Shown one piece after another: positions 1 through 6,878 of a stretch of DNA of 11,509 bases. A model generated the notes under the pieces. The model had not been told where the DNA came from and did no database searches. It saw only the letters and a list, made by a program, of their open reading frames with translations. The position numbers were made by a program, and so were the translations under genes. The first letter of the stretch is position 1. Each line of letters begins with the position of its first letter. The DNA is taken from contig JADJRT010000027.1 in the NCBI GenBank assembly GCA_016712035.1, positions 1 through 11,509 on the forward strand, in the 5' to 3' direction. Source of the DNA: Flammeovirgaceae bacterium. GTDB lineage: Bacteria > Bacteroidota > Bacteroidia > Cytophagales > Cyclobacteriaceae.

Positions 1-942
1 GTGATTTTGCGCCACGAGGATACTATACCCAGTTCGGTAAACGACCGTATCAATTACTGAGTAAAACTGAACTTCACGTAAGCCCGACACATGGACTCTA
101 TACCGATCCAACATTTACCTTGGAAAATACATGGACGAGGCCATCTCAAGCCCACTATGTGAGTGAAGATTATCCAGGGTGTAAGAGTGTATTGGCCATC
201 ATTCATGATGGAGAGATAATTAAATACTTCATTGAGTTGGTGAAAAAAAATCAATCATTTTGGCTGATGGACATCACCGTTACGAAGGATCTTTGTATTA
301 TAAAAAAGCAACAGCAAGCGTTAAACTTAGGCCACACAGGAATGGAAGGATACAATTTTCATTTAATGTACCTACTAACACGAGGCCGATGATCTGCAAT
401 TTGCCAACCACCGTCTGGTTGAGGGACTCAGTCATTCAATGAAAATGAGTTGTAGAAAAGCTGAAGACTGATTTCATTGTCAAAGAGATTGAAGATGCCG
501 ATACGTTAAATGAAATAATTCTGGCAAAAGTGGGCCTTTGGAATTTTTTTTAAGATCCCGCGATAAAGTTAGATTAAAGCCTGAGGCCATGCCTACCATG
601 CGTTGGCAATTTCCAGAAGAAGTTAAAACGCTTGACCTTACCATACTTCATTACTTTATCATTGAGAAAATTCTGGGTATTCCAGGTAAAGATCAGCGCA
701 AATCAAAAAATATTTCTTTCGATCGAAGTTTTTCAGATTGCCTGACTAAAGTAATACGAGGCGAATCGCAGATGGCTATCATAACCCAAGAGATTTCCAT
801 TGAAGATGTAAAGCGGGTGTGTGCCAGTGGTTTTACCATGCCCCAAAAATCAACTTACTTCTATCCTAAAGTAATTTGCGGATTCTTATTTAGTTCCATA
901 AAAGAGGATGAATTTCACTCACCTATTTATTCATTGTTTTAA
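1..942 (+). pseudogene. DUF1015 family protein, 5'-partial, broken by many frameshifts
   Basis: This is the C-terminal three quarters (about 314 residues) of a DUF1015 protein, a family of roughly 410 residues with no firmly assigned biochemical function. The family signature DGHHRYE is visible near 263-283. The coherent protein has to be stitched from all three plus frames: frame 1 (VILRHEDTIPSSVNDRI, from base 1), frame 3 from 51 (QLLSKTELHVSPTHGLYTDP), frame 2 from 128 (YMDEAISSPLCE), frame 3 from about 165, frame 2 from 251 (SIILADGHHRYEGSLYY), frame 3 from about 335, frames 2 and 1 around 374-437, frame 2 from 452 (VEKLKTDFIVKEIEDAD), and frame 1 from about 530 to the TAA at 940-942. At least nine indels are needed, most of them one base missing from a short run. 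From about 538 the gene is intact. Sequencing error is likelier than true decay because residues stay family-like on both sides of every break. From general knowledge, DUF1015 genes in Bacteroidota often lie near serA/serC, which would be to the left. Confidence 0.85.
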
Positions 943-960
943 TTCCTTCGAATCCGCTCC

Positions 961-1524
961 ATGAATTTTACCCGTCCTCTCATCCTTGCTTCCAGTTCTC
1001 CGCGCAGACAATACCTGATGCGAGAGGCTGGATTTGAGTTTCGGGTTGAAGCCCCAGACATCGATGAATCTTTCCGCACGAATTACCCGTAAACTTTGTG
1101 CCTAAATATCTGGCGGAAAAAAAAGCCAATATATTCCGGTCGCGGATTAACAATGAAATTGTAATTACAGCGGACACAATCGTTATTCTGGAAAGTGATA
1201 TCTTAAATAAACCAAGAAACCGTGAGGAGGCAATCAGTATGCTTACGCGATTAAGTGGTCAAACCCATACTGTAATAACCGCGGTTTGCCTACTCGACAC
1301 AAAAAAGATAGATTGCTTTGACGATAACACTAAAGTGACTTTCAAGAAACTTACTCGCCAGGAAATTGAATTCTATGTGGACACCTTTAAACCTTACGAT
1401 AAAGCCGGAGCGTATGGTGCGCAGGATTGGATTAGCATAGTGGCCATAAAAAATAAACGGATCGTACTTTACCGTAATGGGTATGCCCATGCATTTGGTG
1501 TACGCCCATCTAATGTCTTTCTAA
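961..1524 (+). CDS. maf: Maf family nucleoside triphosphate pyrophosphatase (two frameshifts)
   Basis: Maf proteins hydrolyse nucleoside triphosphates (dTTP/UTP or modified nucleotides) to the monophosphate and pyrophosphate, and are linked to pool sanitation and septum control. The ATG at 961 opens MNFTRPLILASSSPRRQYLM, with the family SSSPRR motif. The frame breaks at the T-run 1071-1073; adding one T restores ESFPHELPVNFVPKYLAEKK. Later motifs are ADTIV, KPRNREEAISMLTRLSG, and DKAGAYGAQDW, which resembles the dTTP/UTP subgroup. A second break lies in the A-run 1449-1453. The naive frame runs on to 1538 with an unrelated tail, whereas the next frame gives INGSYFTVMGMPMHLVYAHL, the typical Maf C-terminus, and stops at TAA 1522-1524. 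With one base added at the first site and two at the second the protein is 188 residues, the usual family length. It follows the DUF1015 gene by 18 bases and converges on the glycosyltransferase gene, leaving 5 bases between stops. Confidence 0.9.
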
Positions 1525-1529
1525 CCCAA

Positions 1530-2532
1530 TTATTGTAGCGAAGCAAGAAGTGCATCCGACTCAATCGTTGTAGCGCATTTAAAATGCTTTTGGGGGCAAG
1601 CTCTATAACCATGCAAGCCACACGGTCGGCACGTTAATTTTTCTTTGCTTTCTATGACTACAGATTTATTTGAAAGCGGACCGAAGCCAAAGGCAGGAAC
1701 TGTAGAGCAAAAGATGGCGGTTACCGGAGCATTCATAGCGGAAGCCAAATGCATAGGTGCTGAATCATTGACATAATTCATGGTGGCATCTTTCATTAAA
1801 GCGGCCGACTCCAGAAAATTTAACTGACCTGCAAGATTATAAACCCGGTCATTCGCTGTGGCATCCCGAATTGATTCGCAGACATCTTTGTCAGTAGACG
1901 CTCCTAACAAATAGATCCGGCTATAGTACATGGGCACAGACTTTACAAACTCAACCCATTGGTTAGCCGGGTATTGTTTGGTGAACCATACAGATGTTGG
2001 CGCTACACATATATAGGTACCCAACTTAAATTTAGATACAGTATCAAAATTAGTCTTGGAAGGATAAAGTTTTGGAAGTTCTCTATGTTTATCTGTGATA
2101 GATTCAATTAGACTTTGATTGCGGTCTATTTCATGAAGTTTGGCATTAAGATCATGTTGTATTGCGCGTGTAAACACAAAAGCCCAAGGGTTTTTCTTGA
2201 AGCCAATTTTATTACGCGCACCAGATAAAGCAGTGATCATTCCCGAGCTGGCAAAGCGATGAATATTTATAATTGAATCATACTTCTTATTACGAACAAT
2301 AGATATCAACTTAAAACAGGTTCTTAATTTTTCCCTTCTTCTTATCCCATATAAGTACTCCGCGAAGGTGAGGATGGTTATTGAGTAAGGACTCATTTCC
2401 TTTTCTAAGTAAAAAATCAATGGATGAATCCGGATAAGTTTTATGTAGTTTTTCAACAACCGCAGTTGCCAGAATTACATCGCCAATAAATGCTGTTTGT
2501 ATGACTAAGAATGACTGCGGCTTTGCTATCAC
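1530..2532 (-). CDS. Glycosyltransferase family 9 (heptosyltransferase-like), one frameshift
   Basis: Family 9 glycosyltransferases transfer sugars such as heptose from ADP-activated donors onto lipopolysaccharide or related cell-surface glycans at the cytoplasmic face of the inner membrane. The N-terminal half (2532 to about 2317) begins at a GTG and carries the Rossmann-type start SFLVIQTAFIGDVILATAVV. The C-terminal half has the donor-site region YVNDSAPMHLASAMNAPVTA and a cysteine cluster C-x2-C-x7-C-x6-C (LTCRPC...CPQKHFKC) typical of this family. The halves are in different frames: at the A-run 2313-2316 (T-run on the coding strand) one base too many turns IKNLF-KLISIVRNKKYD into a stop. 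Removing it gives 333 residues, normal for the family. The start lies 7 bases after the ppa stop, so the two genes are probably co-transcribed. The exact acceptor and sugar cannot be read from sequence. The GTG start is chosen because no ATG exists before the conserved strand. Confidence 0.88.
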
Positions 2533-2539
2533 AGTACCC

Positions 2540-3070
2540 TTAGAATTTAGTTTTGTAATAAGTCAGTGCTTCAGTAACTATATCCATGGCAATTTTCTTG
2601 TCTTGAAAATCGGGTACTGACACTACTTTATTTTCCAGCTTCTTATAACTCTCAAAAAATTCCTTTAATTCAAGTTTAAAGTGATTTGCCAACTCGCTAA
2701 TGTCACTGAGATGTTTTGTGTTGGCATCATTTTCAGCAACCGCCAGTATTTTGTCATCGGCCAGTCCTTGGTCAACCATTCGCATAACCCCCACAACCCG
2801 GGCTGGCACCAAACACAAGGGTTGAATGGGTTCGCGGCAAAGAATCATTATATCGAGCGGATCATTATCCTCACCTAACGATTTTGGAATAAACCCATAG
2901 TTAGCCGGATAGAATACAGAAGAGTAAAGTACCCGATCCAGTTTCAAGAGTCCGGTTTCTTTATCCACTTCATATTTGGTACGCATACCAGTAGAAATCT
3001 CAATAATACCATTTACAAATTCTGGAGGATTAGCCCCCGCTGAGGCCTCATGCCAGGGATGTTTAATCAT
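2540..3070 (-). CDS. ppa: Inorganic pyrophosphatase, family I (soluble)
   Basis: This cytoplasmic Mg-dependent enzyme hydrolyses pyrophosphate to two phosphates and so pulls biosynthetic reactions forward. The protein has 176 residues, as expected for prokaryotic family I. The PROSITE-type signature D-x-D-P-L-D is at residues 68-73 (EDNDPLDIM). Other active-site residues aligned by eye with the E. coli enzyme are K32 and E34 (TKYEVDKETG), R46 (LDR), the YPANYGF block at 54-60, ADDKILAV for the second acidic cluster, and FFESYKKLE near residue 140. All expected metal-binding aspartates appear present. The ATG at 3068-3070 gives the normal N-terminus. A hairpin terminator for the preceding efflux genes lies upstream, so ppa probably has its own promoter in 3071-3145. 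The glycosyltransferase gene follows after 7 bases. The gene is intact, unlike its downstream neighbours. Confidence 0.96.
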   Translation of the reverse strand: MIKHPWHEASAGANPPEFVNGIIEISTGMRTKYEVDKETGLLKLDRVLYSSVFYPANYGFIPKSLGEDNDPLDIMILCREPIQPLCLVPARVVGVMRMVDQGLADDKILAVAENDANTKHLSDISELANHFKLELKEFFESYKKLENKVVSVPDFQDKKIAMDIVTEALTYYKTKF

Positions 3071-3083
3071 ACAATAAATATAT

Positions 3084-3114
3084 CAAATAGTCCTGAGACG
3101 ATATTATCACAATA
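3084..3114 (-). promoter_or_regulatory. Possible Bacteroidota-type promoter for ppa
   Basis: On the minus strand ACTATTTG (3084-3091) partly matches the Bacteroidota -7 consensus TAnnTTTG. A TATTG (3110-3114) whose TTG could serve as the -33 element lies 18 bases further upstream. The site sits between the efflux-operon terminator and the ppa start, where a promoter is expected. The -7 element deviates from consensus at its first two bases, so this is tentative. Confidence 0.25.
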
Positions 3115-3140
3115 GGCTCTACGAAACCAATTTAACAAAA

Positions 3141-3169
3141 AAAATAGCCCATCCTGCGATGGGCCATTT
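3141..3169 (-). terminator. Intrinsic terminator after the efflux adaptor gene
   Basis: A perfect 7-bp stem GCCCATC (3147-3153) / GATGGGC (3158-3164) encloses a 4-base loop. It extends outward across one A-C mismatch by further A-T pairs (3142-3145 with 3166-3169). On the minus strand the stem is followed directly by a run of eight T's interrupted only by its flanks (plus-strand A's at 3137-3144). It lies 18 bases or so beyond the adaptor stop at 3188 and separates that operon from ppa. Confidence 0.85.
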
Positions 3170-3187
3170 CATAAATAGCGAATCTAT

Positions 3188-4579
3188 TTATTTCTTTTCT
3201 TCTTTTTTATCTTTTGATTCCTCCTTCTTCAGGCTGATCTTATCGCCATCTTTTAAGCGCTTAGATACTTCAAGGAAGGGTCCTGTAACAACATCGGAGG
3301 TTTCTGAAAGGCCCGAGATAATTTCTATATTGTCATAATCGCTAATACCAGTTTTAACTTCAATCATCTTTGCCACTCCCTCTTCATTAACAAATACAAC
3401 CACTTTATCGGCTTTCTTCTCTTGCTTAGGTTTGCTTGAGTCGGTTACCTGCGGGCGCTCGTCATCATCGTTATTGTTTTGACCCTCACCTTTGTTTTCC
3501 CCCTCATCAGGGTTACGGGTAGTTACAGCCGCCAAAGGAACTGATAACACATTTTCTTTACGTGTAGTAATAACGTCTACACTAGCGGTCATGCCGGGTC
3601 TGAACGGATATTTATTTCCTTGTTTAACAAGATCAGCATAGGATGATTGTAGAATAATTATCCTGACTTCAAATTCAGTAATAGCATCGGCCGAGGCCTT
3701 GTCGCGCGCGGTATTAGCAATGTTAGTCACCAATCCTTTAAACTGTTTTCCAGAGTTGCCGTAGGCATCCACATCGATAATTACGGAGTCGCCATAATGT
3801 ACGCGCACAATATCATTCTCATTTACGTTTACCCGAACTTCCATGTTGTTAAGATCGGCAATGCGTAGCATTTCGGTACCCGCCATTTGCGCTGTTCCTA
3901 CTACCCGTTCACCCTTTTTAACATTCAACTTCGAAACTATTCCAGTCATCGGGGCAACTACGGTTGTTCTTCTCACGTTTTCACGTGATTCTCTAACGGA
4001 GGCTTCCGTACTCTTTACAATATAGTTAGCCGCTTCCAACGATTGCTCAGCAGAAGTCAAATCGTTTTTGGCAATCTTATAATTCTGTTGTGCTAATTGC
4101 CAGTCAGCTTCTGAAATTACTTTTTCATTCCAAAGTTTTTTCTGGCGCTCATAATCCTGTTCAGCCCGCATGTAGGTAGCCTGGGCCCGTAATAATGAAG
4201 CTTTGGAAGATTCCATGTTCGCCTTTTGTTGGCTAAGCCCAGCTTCAGATCGCTCTAACTGGCTTAACAAAATATCGGGCCTGATTTTTACAAGAACCTT
4301 CCCAAGTTTTACCGAGTCCCCATCTTCAATCGTAAGGTCAGTAATTTCGCCAGACACCTCGGGGGCAATCTTTACTTCGATAACTGGTTGAACGGTACCC
4401 GAAGCACTTACCTTTTCGGTAATAGATACGCGCTTGGCTTTAGCAACATCAACTTCAATTGTTTTAGCTTTTCCAATCCAGCCTTGAGATTTACCGATAA
4501 TCAGAAATAATATAAGGAATGCCACGACACCAATTCCGATGTAGAGCAACTTGTTTGATTTTTTCTTTTGCTTTGCCAT
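3188..4579 (-). CDS. Efflux periplasmic adaptor (HlyD/MacA-like membrane fusion protein)
   Basis: Adaptor proteins of this kind bridge an inner-membrane pump (ABC or RND) to a TolC-type outer membrane channel. The 463-residue protein has a lysine-rich cytoplasmic start and one membrane anchor at residues 11-28, the first half of a lipoyl-like domain at 67-100 (VKIAPEVSGEITDLTIEDGD), an alpha-helical coiled-coil hairpin at about 102-205, the second lipoyl half at 206-228 (VVAPMTGIVSKLNVKKGERV), then beta-barrel and membrane-proximal domains (FRPGMTASVDV at 326-336). Residues 356-392 are a low-complexity, Asn/Asp/Glu/Lys-rich insertion, and the C-terminus is a lysine/glutamate tail. It starts 19 bases after the TolC-like gene and is followed by a terminator. 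No pump gene is present, so the transported substrate and the ABC-versus-RND assignment remain open; the anchor plus domain order favours a MacA-like partner of an ABC exporter. Confidence 0.9.
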   Translation of the reverse strand: MAKQKKKSNKLLYIGIGVVAFLILFLIIGKSQGWIGKAKTIEVDVAKAKRVSITEKVSASGTVQPVIEVKIAPEVSGEITDLTIEDGDSVKLGKVLVKIRPDILLSQLERSEAGLSQQKANMESSKASLLRAQATYMRAEQDYERQKKLWNEKVISEADWQLAQQNYKIAKNDLTSAEQSLEAANYIVKSTEASVRESRENVRRTTVVAPMTGIVSKLNVKKGERVVGTAQMAGTEMLRIADLNNMEVRVNVNENDIVRVHYGDSVIIDVDAYGNSGKQFKGLVTNIANTARDKASADAITEFEVRIIILQSSYADLVKQGNKYPFRPGMTASVDVITTRKENVLSVPLAAVTTRNPDEGENKGEGQNNNDDDERPQVTDSSKPKQEKKADKVVVFVNEEGVAKMIEVKTGISDYDNIEIISGLSETSDVVTGPFLEVSKRLKDGDKISLKKEESKDKKEEKK

Positions 4580-4598
4580 TCTAGTTTAGATATAAGTA

Positions 4599-6047
4599 TT
4601 AATAGTCAATCGGTTTACCCTGATAAAAGTCAAGTACTTTTCTTTTAAAAATATAATCGTATTTAGCTCTTACTAAATCCGACTTAGCCTGAAAGAGTGC
4701 ATTTTCTGCTGTCTGATAGTCCACATAATTTACAGCCCCATTATCAAATCGTTGCTTCGACATTCTGAATGCTTCTTCGCGAGCATTTACTTGTTTTATT
4801 GAGGACTGATACGTTTTGGATGAAGCCATAGCATCATTATAAGCGGTTTCAACCAATTGACGCAATTGATTTTCAGTGTCTTTAAAATTAATAGAGGCCT
4901 GCTGATTGGCAATGGCTGAACGTTGAACATTGGATCGCACTTGATATCCATTAAAAATAGGTATCTGCAAACTTAATGATAGAGACCGGGCAATATTATC
5001 TTGCAACTGATCACCTGTATTATATCCATCTACATTGGTTCCCGAAGGTAGGTCTGTGTCTCTCAACACGGGTGTATTCGATCCTTGAACATAGCCCACA
5101 TTAACGGTTGACGGGATGGGTGGACCACCATCGCCAATAAACCGTGCCCGATCAGCCGCGCTGGAGTAGTTACTGAATACGTTAACATTCGCACTTAGGC
5201 GTGGATAGAGATTACCTTTAGTTGACTTCAGCGCCAATAATGAACTTTGAAGCTTTAATCGGGCACTTTGTACTTCAGGTAGAAACTCGTAGGCTGCATT
5301 ATAAATCTGATCGGAAGTTTCGCTAATAGTTAGATCGTTGCTTATATCCAACTGCGGTACTTCAATTTCTAAAGGTGTGGATGCTGGGAATTGCAGCGCC
5401 TGCTTTAGCTGAAGAATAGAAAGGTTCAGTGTATTCTCACGAGTGATTAGATTTAATTCGTTGGTAGCTTGTTGTGCCTCCAGATCAAGAACGTTTCCAA
5501 TAGGAACAGAACCTGCTGCTGCTAATTTTCTAGTGCGTTCCAATTGTTCGGTGGTGGTGGCCAATTGAAACTGGGCATTTTGGAAAAGCTCCGTATTAAA
5601 GATTACGCTTGTATAAAGTGTAATTACATTGAGGATCACATCATTCTTTGCCTTTTCAAAATCCTTGTTGGCTGCTTCATTATCAACACCACTCTGGCGA
5701 TAACTGTTGAACAACCGAAAACCGTTAAAAAGCAACCAACCTGAACTTGCATTTAAGTTAAATGAGTTTACACGCTGGGTAGTAAACAAGTTAGTTGTCG
5801 GGTCAATGGATCTACCCCAGTTATATCCAAACTGACCACCTCCGTTTAAGGTAGGTAGCATAACCAACTTGGATTGAGTCAAGTTTACTTCACTTGTCTC
5901 AACATTCAATAAACTCCGTCTTACGTTAAGGTTATTTTGCAGTGCAAGATCGATACACTCTTTCAATGTCCAGATTTTCTTATCCTGTCCCATCCCCAAA
6001 ACAGATAGCAACAGAAAAGCACTTAGTAGTATTCCTTTTCTCATCAT
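4599..6047 (-). CDS. TolC family outer membrane efflux protein
   Basis: TolC-like proteins form trimeric channels spanning the outer membrane and periplasm. The 482-residue product begins with a signal peptide (about residues 1-20, MRKGILLSAFLLLSVLG, with probable cleavage around GMGQ) and shows the two homologous outer-membrane efflux repeats: the first about 25-215, starting WTLKECIDLALQNNLNV, and the second about 265-470. Long heptad-like helices alternate with strand-loop segments (NGGGQFGYNWGRSIDPTTN; LSLSLQIPIFNGYQV). The YVDYQTAENALFQAKSDLVR block near the C-terminus is typical. Two consecutive ATGs (6047 and 6044) could start it; the first is only 3 bases after the sdaAB stop, so translation is probably coupled with that gene. 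The adaptor gene follows after 19 bases, supporting a joint efflux role. No frameshift is visible. Confidence 0.93.
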   Translation of the reverse strand: MMRKGILLSAFLLLSVLGMGQDKKIWTLKECIDLALQNNLNVRRSLLNVETSEVNLTQSKLVMLPTLNGGGQFGYNWGRSIDPTTNLFTTQRVNSFNLNASSGWLLFNGFRLFNSYRQSGVDNEAANKDFEKAKNDVILNVITLYTSVIFNTELFQNAQFQLATTTEQLERTRKLAAAGSVPIGNVLDLEAQQATNELNLITRENTLNLSILQLKQALQFPASTPLEIEVPQLDISNDLTISETSDQIYNAAYEFLPEVQSARLKLQSSLLALKSTKGNLYPRLSANVNVFSNYSSAADRARFIGDGGPPIPSTVNVGYVQGSNTPVLRDTDLPSGTNVDGYNTGDQLQDNIARSLSLSLQIPIFNGYQVRSNVQRSAIANQQASINFKDTENQLRQLVETAYNDAMASSKTYQSSIKQVNAREEAFRMSKQRFDNGAVNYVDYQTAENALFQAKSDLVRAKYDYIFKRKVLDFYQGKPIDY

Positions 6048-6050
6048 AAA

Positions 6051-6727
6051 TTATAAAACAATATCCGGTATATAAATTACTTCCTTTACCCAGCTAAGAC
6101 TCTCCAAATAATCAAATGTTACACGCTTTATGCCCGAGTCCATCTCGATGACCATGCACGCCAAATCATTCTTTCCCTTCCGGGAAACCGACATGGTTGC
6201 AATGTTACATTCGTCATGAGCTAGTATGTTGGCGATAAACGCAATACTGCCTTTTTATCTTCGGCAAAAATGATTAGTGTGTGCAGGTTAGCAGAAAAGT
6301 CTGCTTTAAAATTGTTAACCTCAGCAATATTAATTACACCGCCACCCTTACTTTCTCCTAATACCTCAACACTTCTTTTTCCCATGGCAAGTTTGAGGCG
6401 AATTGAATTCGGGTGTAATGCAGAAGCGTTTCCTACCGACTTAAATTGATACTTCAATCCTTTTTCCGTTGCTAGCTCCAAAGACTCACGAATTCGCTTG
6501 TCGTCAGTTGTAAAGTCCATAAGGCCAGCAATAATCGCACGATCACTTCCATGACCCTCATAAGTTCGAGCAAAAGAATTATAGAATGTGATTTCGGCCT
6601 TCTCTGGAATGCCGCCCAAAATTTTGATTGCCGCGCGGGCTATGCGAACTACCCCGGCTGTATGGGAGCTTGACGGACCGATCATTACTGGACCGATCAT
6701 ATCAAAAATGCTACTTTTTTCAGCCAT
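6051..6727 (-). CDS. sdaAB: L-serine dehydratase (iron-sulfur), beta subunit, one frameshift
   Basis: The beta subunit works with the [4Fe-4S] alpha subunit to deaminate L-serine to pyruvate and ammonia in the cytoplasm. The ATG at 6727 gives MAEKSSIFDMIGPVMIGPSS, and the family signature GPSSSHTAG is at residues 17-25, followed by SFARTYEGHGSDRAIIAG and the conserved NASALHPNSIRLKL block. The open frame appears to stop near 6221, but this is an artefact: at the T-run 6252-6256 one base is missing. Restoring it continues FAEDKKGSIAFIANILAHDE and then NIATMSVSRKGKNDLACMVI, a complete C-terminal ACT domain (about residues 150-225), ending at the TAA on 6051-6053. The restored length is 225 residues, the normal size. 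The alpha subunit gene is not in the window. The gene ends 3 bases before the TolC-like ORF, suggesting one transcript with the efflux genes despite the unrelated role. Confidence 0.92.
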
Positions 6728-6770
6728 ACGGGGTAACTAACGGGATAATTCGATAAAGGATTGGATTTAT

Positions 6771-6786
6771 TGGCATTTTATTGCCA
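6771..6786. repeat. Short inverted repeat upstream of sdaAB
   Basis: TGGCA (6771-6775) and TGCCA (6782-6786) form a 5-bp inverted repeat around TTTTAT, about 45 bases before the sdaAB start and in the probable 5' leader. It could be an operator or a weak hairpin. With 5 bp per arm it could also be chance. Confidence 0.3.
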
Positions 6787-6812
6787 TACCAGAGGTATTT
6801 TTTAATAAGCGG

Positions 6813-6840
6813 CAAAATTAACTGATTTTCGTGAATCAAG
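6813..6840 (-). promoter_or_regulatory. Possible Bacteroidota-type promoter for the sdaAB-tolC-adaptor operon
   Basis: On the minus strand TAATTTTG (6813-6820) matches the Bacteroidota -7 consensus TAnnTTTG exactly. CTTG (6837-6840), close to the TTTG -33 element, lies 16 bases upstream. The distance to the sdaAB ATG is about 85 bases. Spacing is slightly shorter than usual, so the call is tentative. Confidence 0.4.
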
Positions 6841-6878
6841 CCTATATATTCAGTATTTCCGAGCGTCTTCTGAATTAT

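Noticed and set aside
1575..1591. GCATT-TAA-AATGC hairpin followed by four T's, as a terminator for maf
   Set aside because: The stem is only 5 bp, AT-rich with a 3-base loop, and it lies inside the conserved cysteine-containing C-terminal coding part of the glycosyltransferase gene, so coding constraint explains it.
1..2459. The multiple broken genes as programmed frameshifting or phase-variable genes
   Set aside because: The breaks lie at many different short runs, in several unrelated housekeeping-type genes, with no slippery heptamer plus structure pattern and no long simple repeats of the kind used for phase variation.
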